The translations under genes were made by a program, and so were the position numbers. A stretch of DNA of 64,000 nucleotides from Sclerodactyla briareus. Lineage: Eukaryota > Echinodermata > Holothuroidea > Dendrochirotida > Sclerodactylidae. The notes beneath the pieces are model-generated. The model did no database searches, was not told the origin of the DNA, and worked only from the letters and a program-made list of their open reading frames with translations. This document shows, piece by piece, positions 26,901 to 41,900 of the stretch. The DNA is taken from positions 124,001 to 188,000 of the forward strand of contig JAODTK010005682.1 in NCBI GenBank assembly GCA_026419785.1, read 5' to 3'. Every line of letters starts with the position of its first letter. Position 1 is the first letter of the stretch.

Positions 26901-29900
26901 AGTCACCCACACTTGGATAAACAGACTTGCTAGCAGTGTAAAACAGCAGGAGGGTTTTCATTATTTGAAAATGTAATAAAGTGTAAAAATTGCAACACAT
27001 CCCATAATGTGTTGAAAATCTTAAGAGAGAGATGAGGGTACCTTTGAGTGCTGTAGAGAGATTCAGGCTCTGAACAATGAGAGTGATTTTGCTTGGTCAA
27101 AATCGTACGGAAAACAAAGATTCAAAGTGGCTCGTATCTAAAAATATGCCGTGCGCAGAGCACCCAAGGTGAGAAATTAGCGGCCATTGAAAGGTTCACT
27201 CATCTGATCTTGATTCAAAATTCACATACATGCACCTCTGTGGCTTGTTATTGCTGGAAGTTCTAAATCCAAGTCATATTGTTGATTTTTTTAGTTCGCT
27301 CATAATGAAACGAAAGAACAGGCACCGCTCAAATGAAATTGGTAAAGGAGTAATAAAACTAGCCTCCATTAGTTTCTGTTGCAAAGAAAAATCTGTATCT
27401 TTCATCATTCGTGCATTACATTAAATATTTATTGTCGCTTCTTCTCTCTCATTCACACGGTACCTTCAAGGTGGCAGCCCCAAATGGAAGTTTGTCTGCG
27501 TAACATTCTGCGCTATGTTGTTTTCCATTACCATAAACCCTTTATGGCACCAATGTGCGGTATACACCACACATTTTGATCCTCAATTAAAAAAAAAAAA
27601 CATACACAACCTCCCATACCTCAAAAATACCCTTATTAAAGAGACACGATAAAATCTTTCGTTAAGCATAAAAAATAAGGGGGTAGTCTATGTGGAGCAA
27701 ATTTTAAAAAATCATCGAAATGTTTGTTTACTTTCAAAAAGTAGGTCAAAATAGACCCTGGCTGACTACTTTCGAAAAATAAAAAAAATTAGAAAAGAAA
27801 ACACCCCAAGTGTGTCATACCTTTCAGACCGTATAACCGAATAATGAAGCCATTCAGCAAGCACTGGGCCTATATTTTTATTGGTTACAAAGCTACAATA
27901 AAAAGAGGACCAAAATCATCCTTTTCGGCCCTCAAAAACATCCCTTTTTTGGGGGGGGTCTCTTTTATTTCGTCAAATTCCGACGTAACTCCAAAAGGGC
28001 GCGTTGACCCCCTCAATTTGTGCACCACCAATACCTACAGGTTTATAGGTCTGTATAGTGATAAAGTGAATAGCACCCGGTTCTGGAATATCGGCTGAAA
28101 ACGCGCTGAACTCGGCTGAAGTTCACATTTTGCGCATATCGGGCCGACACTATCAAATGGTGCTTACTGGGAGATTGTGGAACAGGAGGAGAGGGGCGTG
28201 GGACCACGTGCTCTCTCGCATAGCCAGTGATTCCACCAACTGTGATGAGGTGGGCCCAAGGGGGTGGAAGAAGACGTGCTCACAGCACCAAGGCCGTGCC
28301 CTACTACATTAGGCCTGAGTTAGGCCTAGCCTACGTTTACATTGAGTACTGTAGTGTAGGCTAGCGTACATTGCAGTTGCAGGTAATTATGCCAAATTAT
28401 GGCAAATAATACATGGAAACACTATTTCAAGAATTGATTGCGATGTCTATCCAGTGTAAACATCTATCTTAGAAAAAAATTGCACCAAACTCGTAATTTG
28501 GTGAATGTCACATAGATACTTTGATATTCATTTGGGAATATGGCAACTATTTTGCCACAGGCAGCCAACTGACACCCAACAACCCGGTACATAAAGGTTC
28601 ACTGCTGCAAGAATGGATAAGGTCAAGGACTATCCTATCTCTGGGAGTAACCAGTGACTGTGATGCTCACTTCAAAAAAACCCTTGACTGCTTAAGACAA
28701 TATATTCTGATATATTACATAGTATTGATGGAGCTGTGAATGTAATTAGGATCAGTGGTTCATAATCTTTTTATCGCAGATCCCCTTGCCAATACAGTGG
28801 CTCAGGCTGGTCCCCTTGGAAAATATATTAAAAAAAAAAAGGCTTTCTGGGGAACATGATAGAGTTCTTAGTGTTAAACACCCCCCCTCTGCTTAGAAGT
28901 TATTCAGTTGGGGGGTCTCTTTTTGCAAGGTTTTTCGGAAGGAAGTGTTCAATAAAACTTTCATTTTTTTTAGTGCAAAGTATTTGTTTTTTCTCACCAA
29001 TGATTTCCCCCTGAGATACAAGTTCCCCCCAAGTTGAACCCCAACCGCCCCCATCCCCCGGTCAAGAAACCCATTGATCTAGATATTTTAAGGATTTATA
29101 GGAACCGAGTATTGCCCTTTGAGGTACACCAGGTTGTGATTGGGTGATGGGGCACCTGAAGTACACTGGTGAACAAGATGGAGAACTGAGATGGAAAGTT
29201 TGAAGAACCCCCCCCCCCCCCCACCCTCCAGTGTGATGGATGTCGCGAGTCCAAATTGGGGCAATTTAATTTAAGGAATATCAGCCCAAATTAATACTCA
29301 TTTTGGTGTTAAAATGTTAAAGAGAATGAAAAATCATTGAGATATCACTTTGTTCCAGGTTATCGCATATTCGGTTGGGAGGATATGGCTTCCTGAAATT
29401 CCATATAATTTGGTGATTTTGGCAAACTGGCAACTTTTTTTTTATGATGTCATATCTACCAATCATAAGGGAAAAGACATGTTCTTAGCATTTTCTCTAA
29501 AAGTGGTAGATATGATGTCATCAAATGTTGCTAATTGCAACATGTGCAAAATTAGCAGTGATGAATCATAATCTTTAAAAATTCATAAACCTTTATTATA
29601 ACGACGAAAATGCTATGAAAATGAAACAAAGTTTGATTGCATGATTTCCAATGCACAGTCATATGACATTTAAATATTCTCGGCTGGAATTGTCCTTTAA
29701 TTTATAATTCCAAGTGACACACACGTATGTCAGTTTTCATGAATGGTCAATTGATCACCAAGCCAACTCTGGGCTGTGTCATTCTACTCAACTATGTGGG
29801 GCATTACGGGAGATTCCACTACTGAGAGCCTACCAGCGGGCCATTTTCGGTGAAATTTATGTTGTCTAAGTGACAGAGGAGGGGGGGGGGGGCTTCAATA

Positions 29901-32900
29901 CACAAGAATTGTATGACCCACCTTTGACAATGACGGCCTGATCATTTCATCGGAGGGGGGGGGGGGGGTTAGGGGGTGCATTATATAATTGACAGGTGCA
30001 TTTAACCATACCTCAGTGCAAACTGCAGCATCTCTGACCTACATTTGCCTGAATAATATTCTAGGTTCAGAGGAAGTCTGGGTCAATCCTACAGAAACTT
30101 CGCCTTTTGGGAAGGTTTCTTGGAGGTTTATGAGCCTGAGAGGTCACAATCACAAGCTAATATTCAGGATAATGAAGGGCCTCATCGACACATTTGCCAG
30201 TTTCTCCAGGGCCGAGACCGTAACATTGCAGCATGCCATTTTTGTTCCTGTCTGATGAATCATCAAACCTTGAGTGAAAAAACACAGCACTCACTCACAC
30301 ACTTTATTGCAACCATTGTGCTACTAACATGGTCAGAGGTCCTGTGTGCATTCCATGATATTTAGCGGAAGATTATCCAGGCTTTACCATTACTGAGTAC
30401 CCTTCGTAAAAGTAGCGGTTATAAACCTGATACACTAGTATATAACACATTTGTTCCGTGCTGTTAACAATTGGGAAACTGTCATTGTACCTTTGTGAAA
30501 CTGTATCATGTATTTCATACACCGAGTGGTTGGCACCAATTGGTAGAGGTAGGGTCGGCAGGTTAGATTCCTGAATTGGTTTACCAAAAGACGTCAAAAA
30601 TGGAACCTGTCGCCTTCTCGCTGGGCGCTCAGGCACAAGGATTGAGCAGGGACAACCTGAGGGTGGGCAATTGCAAGTTGTCGCTGCGTGGGATTTACCT
30701 CCACCCCACAGGAAGGGTACCGCCAAGAGGCATTGCCTTATGCCGTACCTGGTTGTGAAGATTCGCAGCTGACTATAAGGTGCAGTATCCAGGTCTGCAC
30801 CCTTGCTGGGCCTTGAATAGGATTATCCTCTGAGCTCGGTACGTATACCATAAAAAAAAAAATAACTTGGACCTCTGACATCTCACGGTCTCTCTGGAAA
30901 TTACCGATAACCAGATTTTGTCCATGATGGTCTCACAGGTTGTTAGGTGTGATGAGTCTCAAGTATCAGTTCATCAGAAGAACTACCCCCCTGTTAAATT
31001 CCCCCGAGCTTAATGAATGTTCTTCCTCCTCCCAGAATCGATCGTCCTAACGTAAACGGCGACAGAGGATCAAGAGTGAGGGCCAAATGGGAGTTATTCT
31101 ATCACAGGTAATATTTTCACCTTTTGGGTACAGAAAGCGCTCTGCTATAACATTAAGAATCGTACTGATTTACAATGTGTTTACTTGTTTGCGCATACAG
31201 GGAATTCCCCTATTTTCATAGATGGGGAGGGGGTGTTGATTACTCAACCCATTCTTGTATGTTGTGATAGGGGTGTTTGTCCATCCGAAACATAATATAT
31301 ACAAGTCTACACCCCAGTTTTGTTAGTGTTCATACTGAGTTTGTCGATTTCACCTCTGATTGGGAGCAATGGTCAACCATGTCTCAGTATTACTGTCAAT
31401 AGCAAATGATACTCGAATGACTGGCTGTTTTGAGCCAAAACTCCTAACTGGTTCATTTTCCAAAAAACAGAATACTGAGTCGTGAAGTGTGGCTGGGGGT
31501 CGGTTTTTGTCATGCTGCAATTTGTCATATGTTGCAATTTATGTATGTGAACTAATTCCTAACACTCCCTACCCCCCTCTCCGCCTCTCCCCACATGCCC
31601 TGGAAGGACTGACTGTGGTCTTGAACCCACCCACTACACATCGACTACCCCGTTTCAACTTTTTACATTCAGATTCAATGGGTGACCATGCAAGCCAAAT
31701 CTTATATGGAACTACAAAGTGAGTTAGACTCCCTGCTACCTTGCTGTATAGACCTCACCTGTGATAGTAATGGAGCCGTACATGAGAAAATACAACATGA
31801 ATTGGGAATAGTAATGGAGCCATAACTGAGACCATCAAACATGAAGTGTGAACTATAATGAGCAATAACCTGAGAACCTACAACATGAATTGTGAATGGT
31901 AATGGAGCCATACTTGAGACCATACAACATGATTGTTAATAGTAATTGACGCCATACCTGAGACCATACAACATGAATTGTGAATAGTAAGGAAGCCATA
32001 CCTGAGAATATAACAGCATGATTGTGAAGAGTAATGGAGCCATACCTGAGGACCATACAACATGATTGTGACTGGTAATGGAGCCATACTGAGACCATAC
32101 AACCTGATTCATGAATAAGTAGGAGCCATACCTGAGACCAATACACCTGAATTGTGAATAGTGGTGTTATGGAGCAAAAACCTGATACAGACCAGCATGA
32201 ATTGTGAAGAGTAATGGAGCCATACCTGAGACCATACAACATGATTGTGAATGTAATGGAGCCATACTTGAGACCATACCATGATTTGAATTTTTTAGTT
32301 TAAACAATGGAGCCATACCGAGACCATACAACATGAAATGTGAATAGTGATGAGAATTATACCTGAGAACATACAGCATGAATTGTGAATAGTAATGAAG
32401 TCATCCCTAATAAACATACGAAATGACTTGTGAATAGTAATGGAGCTATAACTGGGAACATGCCAAATGAAATTGAGATCTGAAGGAAAGCCATACTGAG
32501 AACATACACATGAATTGTGACTAGTATGAGCTGTACTGAGAACATACAACATTAATTGTGAATAGTAATGGAGCCATACCTGAGAACCTACAACATGAAT
32601 TTGGAATAGTAATGGAGCCATACCTGAAACAGTACAACATGATTGTGAATGGAATGGAGCATATTGAGACTCATAACAAAACCTGAATTGTGAATGTACT
32701 GGAAGCCATACCTGAGACCATCCAACATGAAATGTGAATAGTGATGGAGCAATTATACCTGAGAACATAACCAGCATGAATTGTGATAGTAATGAATCCA
32801 TACCTAAGAACATACGAAATAATTGTGAATATTACTGGCGCTATAACTGGGAACATGGCAAACTGAATTGGAAAGGAAGGAGGAAGCCATACCTGAGAAC

Positions 32901-35900
32901 ATACACTGAATGTGACTAGGGTCATGGAGCTGTAACTGAGAACATACTACATGAATTGTGAATAGTAAGGAAGCCATAACTGAGAACATACAACATGAAT
33001 TGTGACTATACGGAGCTGTAACTGAGAACCTCAACATGAATTGAGAATAGTAATGGAGCCATACCTGAGACATACAACATGAATTGTGAATAGTAATGGA
33101 GCGATACCTGAGAACATACACATGATTGTGAATGGTAATGGAGCCATACTTGAGACCGCATACAACAGGAATTGGTGGATCGTCATGAGCCTACCTGAGA
33201 CCATACAACATGAATGTAAATAGTGATTGAGCAATTATACCTGAGACATACAGCATGAATTTGGTGATAGTATGAAGTCATACCAAGAACATACGAACCT
33301 GAATTGTGCATAGTATGGAGCTATACACTGGGAACATGAAAATGACTTGTGAATAGTAGGAGCCATACCTGAGAACATCCAAACATGAGTGTGACTATTA
33401 CTGGAGCTTGGTCACTGAGAACATCTACATAATTAGTAATAGTACTTGAGCCATACCTGAGAACATACACATAATTGTGACTAGTAATGGAGCTGTAACT
33501 GAGAACTACACATGAATTGTGCATAGTACTTTGAGCCATACGCTGAGAACCTCCACATGAATTGTAATAGTATGGAGCCATACCTGAGAGCATACAACAT
33601 GAATTGTGAATAGTAAGGAAGCCATACCTGAGAACATACAACATTAACTGGGAATAATATGGAGGCTCATAGTTTTCAATCCTGTGATGTTTTTTGATTC
33701 TGAAATACGGCCAAATGAGAATTTGCTCGTCCATATCAGAGCTTTGGAACATGTTTTTCTTGAGTTTTTTCAAGTTACAACTGAAGTATTCCACCTTGAT
33801 TGATGCTCACAGAGACCATTGTGAAGGCTACTCACATATTCTACACCTGAATGTTGGAATTTGACACCTTGTAGGAGAGCAGCAATTTGGCTGAAGGTAG
33901 CATTTCCTCATTAGGTATGATAAATTTCTTCTTTTGTTTTTTTTTTTTTTTTTTCTAGTTTCTATCGACCCAGTGCCTAGTTGTACAGGGTATATCAGAG
34001 AAGTTGGGCAATTAATGCACCATAGGCAGTTCCGGCAGTTCCCCTCTCCATGTTACCATCTATGTTGTGACAGGTAGCACTCGGTCTTATTCTTGATAAT
34101 TCATGTTTCTCAGTTTACTCAAAATAATTTCTATATTTTGACTTCTGAGGTCTAAGTTTCATTTATGCCTTTTGGTCTTCATTTACAAATGAAAATAATT
34201 CCGAACCCACTAGTTAAACTAAAAGCTGAGAGGTTCAGTTATTCTAAACTGATTCAATTGTCTTCACTATGATCTCATCAATTTGTTTGTGAAAAAAAAA
34301 ATTATGCGCGACAGAGGCCATAAATTATTTCTAAACTGATTCAATTGCCTTCACCATGATCTTAGTGAAACAATTTCTGTAAAAAACAAAAGGAAAAACC
34401 ATGCACACTGATTCATAAAATTATTGTTAAGCTGATCCATTTGTGTTCACTATGTTCTGTTATTGATAAATTTTGTGTAAATCATTTGTGAAGGACAGTG
34501 TGTACACATGCATATTCCATTTCACCTTCAACACAATCACTACAGACAAGGAAGAGCTTAGTCAGTGTCTAGAGAACGACTTCGGTGCCTTTCTGTGGAC
34601 CGCGAGCTTGGTGCCAACCACATCATCGCATGACCACACAGAGTTGTGGTCCCCTACGAGTGCTTGTCAGACGAGATCAGATTGGGGCTACTTCCTGATG
34701 CTACGCTGGAAAGCGGACGAGAGCGACGAGAAGATCAGCGCCTCAAGAAATCGTGAGTTGCTTCAAAATGGTACTGGAAATAATTGATGCGCTATGTAAA
34801 AAAAACATTCTCCAATCTATCACCCAAGCAAGCGATCAAGCAATCGTGATTAAATATCGCTATGTAAAAAAAACAGTTTCCAATCTATCAACCAAGCAAT
34901 CGATCAAGCAATCGTGCTTAATATCTCCAACTACCACAAAAGAATGGAACAGGTTGGTTGCACATTCATCCCTGGCCAGGGATTTATCTCAGTTCACATG
35001 TGGGGGACACATCTTGCCCAGTCGCTTGGCAGTCCGGCCTCCTGTACAACCCCGGGCCAGCGGGAGGAAAAAACATGGTGGTCTTTTACTGGACCTATGA
35101 TATCCTCTCTTCCCTCTTTATTTTTCTTTCTCAGTACGGTTCTTCAATGAACCTTACCACAGCTTCTTGCTGACCACAAAGACCTCTATGAAGTGCATGT
35201 GCCTCCAGGCGATGACCATCGTATACGGAAAGTGCTTCGAAGACATCGGCCAGTTCAACGACACCAAATACATTGTACAGCTCTTGGAACGGTATGTATG
35301 GAAAAGAGTAACTGTGACTAACGAGAGAGGTTTCGACAGGAATTGTTGAGAACAATTGTGAGTTTGCTAATTGATGCATTGGGCCTATGTAACAGCTGTG
35401 AACTTGTGTAGATGGTGGTTGAACATTTTTCTTGAACATTTTTTCTGAGCATTATAGAGTATTTGAGAACAGTATATCAAAGGTGCCATGTAAACTAGTG
35501 GCCTTGTTATCTGTAAGGGCTGGGTAGAACCCATGACTCCCGGGAGTCCAATACGGACCGTCTCGGTCTTGGGCTCATCATTGATATACACAGAATCACC
35601 TGTGATAATACTAATAAACTAGGCTTAGATAGCGCAAACTCCAGACAAAAGAGTTGTCAATGCGCTTTATCACATGCTGAGAGTGCGGGGGAACATTAGG
35701 AGGGGAAGAAGGAAAGTTTTCAGACGACGTCCGAAAAGATTGATAGAGTCAAGAGGCCTTGAATCAACAGGAAGGGAGTTCCATAAGTGGGGAACATAAT
35801 TAATAAAGCTACATTCACCATATGTTTCTGTCCGAGACCTAGGAACCTGAAGTTGATGTTGAGATGGAGCGAACAGGTCTATGTTGACTCTGTGTGTGTA

Positions 35901-38900
35901 GGAAATTATGTTAAATGGCTGGAGTACCCAGTTTTTGATAGCACAAAATGCAATGATGAGGACCTTGATGAGGCAGGCCGTCCTCTCTGGAAACAGGAGA
36001 GAGTTAAAAACAATGACAAGATGTGAAATTTGTTGACTTCTCGTACAGCTCAAGATAAAAAAAAGGAACTTATTAGGTAAACTGGGAATAATTATGTAAA
36101 TCATGCATATGCAGGACTATAAATAAGGAATATGCTGTCTTTATCTGTGGTGCTTCGCATAAGCAATGGAGTGAGATATTTTATAGACACATTTCCAAAG
36201 AAAAATATATATATCTTTCATCATTTCAGAGCTCTGACAGGCAAGAGCGTGACCGTCTGGTGCTCTTCCTGAACAAGTTGATCAACCACAAGAACAACGT
36301 CCGAGCGATCATCAACTCCAAGGATCAAAGTCCTGGTGGATCTGCTCACGTTGGCCCACATGCACACGTCGAGAGCATCACTACACCCCAGGTATGTCTG
36401 TGGACAGCTGTGTGCTTGGAGCGAGTGGGGTTTGCAACTCCTGCCTGGGTGTGGGAGAGGATGAATGGTGTGCTAAACATGGGAACATCATGAACAGATT
36501 CGAAGCTGGGTTCCACCAGAGTAGCATTATTGACATGTAGCTGGTAACTGGTCCAAGGACAATTTGACCTCCGGTGACCTTGTAGTCACCATCATGTTTT
36601 TCGAGGCCATTTTTTGTCCCCACCCACCGAGTTTCATGTAATTCGGACCAACTCTGTTTTTCCAAAACCTGCAAAATAGAGGGCAGCAAACATGCAGTGA
36701 CGCCCCATTTTGACTGTCCTCCAAGATTTTGCGGATACATGGATATGTGTACCAAGCTTTCAGAAAACGATCGTATTAAAGAGTTATGGCGCTACGCATA
36801 AAGTTCCGGAAAGGCGGCGGCAGCGGTGGCGGCGGAGCCGGCAGTACGCTCCCAAAACCACAATATCCCCGAACACTTACAGTGTTGCGGGATTACTAAC
36901 TGTGCCCGTAAGATTGTGTGGACACTTTGTGTGATTTCAGAGATTTTGTACTAGACCGTAGAGAGCATGTGGGAGAGTAGATCTCAACGAGTGTCTTTCA
37001 AGTATGTGGGCAATATACGTGATTGCACTTATAGGTTAATGAAAGAATCTTATAGTTAATGCAAGTTTGACAGGGAGCCAATGAAAGCCCTGAGAATAGT
37101 GTTATGTGAGAGAGCCCACTACAACCCGTGTGACAATTCTGGCTGCAGCGTTTTTGATCAGTAGGTGATCGGGGAGACCAGTTTCCCCCCATACTTATCA
37201 GCGATAACATAGTAAAACATGCGGATGAACTTGGTGTGTTTTCAAGGAGTGGTGACATTTTGAAAATGAGCCGGAACGATGTACGCTATGGTAGGATCTC
37301 ACCTATGCCCTCGAACTGTTAGGTAGTGAAGCATGCGCACCCACAATCGTGAACAGGCTTATAAGATCAGAGAGCAGAATGGGCCGGTGTGTACAGGGTA
37401 ACCTGGCCTGTTCACATTTTATACATGGCAGGTTTTATACTCTGTGACTGGTATCATGGCCTCATCAATATGTCTTGGTGCTGTATGCGGCTCGGAGGTT
37501 CAAGGAAGAAGGAAGAGGCGTAAACAAAAGAGGACTTCGCGCATTTGCATCCAATGAAGACCTGGTAGTTTGGTATTGCTACAGATATTTCAACCCTGAG
37601 CGTGATAGAAGGCCATAGTGTAGTACGTTCAACCATGAAACAGTCCAACTCACTAGAAGTGGAACCGCAACGTAAAACTAGATGGTGATGATGTTCCCCA
37701 CCACTAGCTCTCAGTGCTTGCTCTAATATTTGTGATACAGAATGATGAGTAATGCTGTAATAACTATTTGATATGGTGTATGTGAAATGTTACATGTTGG
37801 AGGGAGACATGACATCTGGTTGATCTTCTCTCCATTTTCAGACTAATGTGATAGGGAGGCGCACCCCGGACCTAACGTGAGCACGAGAAGGAGTGGTACT
37901 TTGGTAATGTGGTGAAGGAGAGGCTCGGGCCGTTCAGCTTTCAAGAGGTGAGCATGAGACATTGATAAATCTAGGATTATTTTTGTTAGTCCAAACCAGA
38001 TCTGTAAAATATTTCAGCGCAGAGCTTTCTAGGCTTTTGAAGTTTTTGAAGAATTTGAAAAATCTGATCGTTCAATATCGGCCACATAGTTCTGTGTCAA
38101 TATCAACCATATAAAAATGTGTTCAATATTACCATATAGTACTGTGTTCAATATCAACCATATAATACTATGTTCAATAATAACCATATAGCACTGTGTT
38201 GGGGTCGGGACCAATCTGACTACACCGAAGCCCAGAGCAGAGGGTTTAGTGTTGTCATACTCGTATAAATATGTAAATTGTCTTATATTGAAATGGGATT
38301 TTCACCTTGAAAAAGATAATAGTCTGCTAGAAGGGACTGCATAGGTGATAATATCTGCGTTTATAATGAAAAGACAGTGAGAATTTTTTTTTTTTTTTGT
38401 TTTTTTTAACCAAAAGGAACCATTCACAATGTAACTTTTTGTACTATAGATTAATCAATGAGAGTAATGCCACATACATTCTCATGCATTATGGTGTTGA
38501 CTTGCATGATCTGCTTAGCAACTTGAAAATAATATATAATTATAGGGTTACACAGTGGTCATGTGTATTTATATATTTAGGCACGACTGGAGATTAATTA
38601 GCACATCCAGCAACAGAATTAACCTCTGGAGGGTGCGTCCTTTTGTGTAAATACAATCAATTGTTCATTCACACAATGCAATGTGGGCCTGAAAGAATGG
38701 AAGTAGAAATCACAATTTCACAACACTAATTCGGAAAAAAAAGTTACCCCTAATAACTGCAGGCAGCTTGTAAATACATTTTCAAGGTACAGTAACAATA
38801 ACAATATGCATTTGTTCCCAATCTTCTTCAGTTCCATATGGCAACATGAGGCACACACACTGTTCGAAGACAAATAAGCGTCTGAATTTTTGCCAAAGCA

Positions 38901-41900
38901 CCCATTGGGACTGAACCCTTTGTCATGGTAGGAATTACAAGTTTGATCAACCACGCTCGCGTGTCACAATCCAGATGATACGTGCATTCATAGTAGTGTT
39001 ATAAGTGTTATGTGAGGTGGTTATCACTACATGGCCCCCCTGTATGCACACTCATTTATCACGCACAAGTTGAGGTCTTTGGTAGTCGTGCTGGATCTAC
39101 GAACCTGCATCCTCCATGGAATTTAGGACTTGGTGTCTACAGGATAATACACGGTCGGATTACTTGATCAGGCCGATCACAATTCAGAGAAGTTATTAGT
39201 TCATGTAATTGCAATTTAATGTCAGCTGGTTCCGATTTGAATTGTAGGGCTGTAGGAAGTCTAGTGAGGAACATTGAGGAATCCTCCTGTATTGGTCTTG
39301 GATGAGCACCGGTGGTGACTCACCTTCTCTTCTCAAGCAGTGTTCAGATGATATCGAGGCTGGGGTGTAATCAATCCCAACGTGCTCCTGGGACAGGGAG
39401 ATTCAGTGAACTCCAGGACCCGACCACTTTCTCAGAACCCGAGGGGGGGGGGGGGGAGATTCATGTCCAACATGGCTGTTCATAGCCAACCGAAAGAAGA
39501 CTTATTGCAAGTATTCTGAAACAAATCCCAGAAACTTACCATGAAGTGAAGACCGAGACCCCACCAATCGCAACTGCAAAGACAGCCACCTAGGGGTAAA
39601 CATTTGGTGACTGTTGGAACTCAGAATGGTTGCCTCCATGGCACCACTGATACCACTCTGATTATCTCACTCCTGGAAGGACAGGGCTCATTCCCATTGA
39701 GTGTGATGCTCCACGGGTTTGGAGGAATTGTAGTGGGCACGATAGGGAAGGTTCCAAGTTGGGAGCTACGCAATGTATGAACCAATCAATATCTTCCATC
39801 ACACCAGGGTTCGGTTCAATTTTATTGTGCATGGCGCACCTTGACTGGAGAATTAGCAGTTGGCACCATCAGTCTAGCTGCATTCCCATGCACGCGGGCG
39901 TGCAGGCTGATAAAATCGCTCACTATATCTTCCTATGGCACGTTCAGCAAACGGATGCAGGCGGGCGGGCGATCTTTTTTTTTAATCGGTCATGTAGCGA
40001 TTTTACCCGCCACCCCCCCCCGCCCACGTTCCTGCGTGTATTTTGTCATAGATTTCCGGATTTCCCCATGATCTTACCGACTCGTAGCCCGATAGTGCAG
40101 GGTAGAGGAGGATCTTATGTTCAACTCCTGTTCAAACAACACTCATAACTGTTTTTTTCAAAATGTTGTAATGGTATCCAAAACAATTTCACGGGACAGA
40201 CCACCTATTTGAACACATATTTGCATGTTTAAACCATTGACGTGTCAAGTATATGCTGATTAAACCCCCAAACCTGCCAATTTTGAAGTTTCAATAGTTT
40301 TTTAGGTGCTATTTGGTTCCATTTAAGTCCATGCCCTTCTTGACATTACAACCGGTGCTAGTTTACCACTAGGTAAATGCGTCTTGTGTTCAACAATGGG
40401 GGAGGAGGTGCATGATGTGTTTAAAATGCGGCCCCCTGCCGCCTCTGCATCCGTTGATGGAGGAAAACCGGTTACCGCGATGCCTGTGTGCCCAGCAGCC
40501 CGCGTGCCTAGAAACCAGCTTCAATGGAGGATTCAAGTTGTAGCCGAACTCAATATTTGAACCTTATCACACCCAGATGAAAGATAAGGGGAGGAGGGCG
40601 TTGTATGTTGAATGGCCAGACACGTGCTGTGCCCAGGGATGGAGGGATGGAAGCCTCTACACGCCATACCTCAGCTCAAGTGGTTGTGTATCATGGCAAC
40701 AGGGAGCCCGTAATGAACGAAGATTCCGACCTGGGATGTCCTCGTCCGAACATGCTCGTCAAGATATGCGAATACTTCCCCAGTAGGTAGGTGACCTCAG
40801 GGGCACATCGTTATGGTTGTGACCCTATGAGGGGGTGGGGGGGGGGTGTGCAGTGGTGTTAAGTGATGTATCATCTGTGTGGTGGTATCTTCTCTCCCCC
40901 TCTCCACCTTCCCTCGCCAATTTGTCTGTTCAATGCGTTGCAGTATATCGATATGATTGTGATATGGTGCCATTCTGGTGCACCGGCAGTCCGATGTTGC
41001 ACGATGGGTGTGCAGAGCAATTTTTAAAAACTCCCCTAACAAAAATTACACATCGGCCACCAACCTTCCCAAATATCCCATCATACGTATCAACAGTGAC
41101 CTAGGTCCAAACTTAGTATCACATGGGTTCGTTCCATAGTAGTGACAGTTTGAAAATGATTTGCAATGATAGTGCTATTGGGTATTCTTGTCTATAACCT
41201 TGAAACTGCTCGTATCGAGCAGCATCCTTGCACAAACGTGAACAGGCTTGTTATGCCAGTATTCCTCAAAATTAGATGGAAGTCAAACTACTGGTAACTG
41301 GATTGTAATTGTCTCTCTCCAACACCTACTCGGCTGGGATCCATAGATGTGTATCGGGTCCGTCGCATGTGAGAAGCTGCCAATTTACGGCACCGAGCTG
41401 GGGCCAGGGTCTGAAATATGTCCTATATTTAGTTTTCAATGATAAATATTGGTTCCACAGAGGCGAAAAATTATAAATGAAGGCAAACCAACACCGAATA
41501 GGCGAAATGAGCACATGTGCTTGTGCATATACAGATGCGTATGACCCTGAATGAGTTCCATTGAATATCTTCCTTAAAAAGCCAAGCCACGACAATGCAT
41601 GGGCTGCTGTATAACTTGATACGCATCTATGGAATCCCAGCCTAAGATGGGAGTCCAGGGATTTGTTCCTGCTCAGGTCAAACCAAAAATGGGGCCTACC
41701 TCTGTTTTGTATGGCATCCCTCATAGGCTGAGTAGGGAAAGCAATCCACCACCAGGGCTGCCATTCAGCCAGTTTTGGGGAGTAAATTCAGAATGAAAAT
41801 ATAAACAATGTCATTACATTATATGTCTTAGCTCCAAATTTGTGCGGACATTGTTTCTCTAAAGATTTAATTATCCCAACACACTCTATCTCATCTAGAG

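Noticed and set aside
31853-33794. Series of minus-strand open frames with [12 protein letters not shown]-type repeats
   Set aside because: They are translations of the ~44-bp minisatellite; unit length variation breaks the frame repeatedly.
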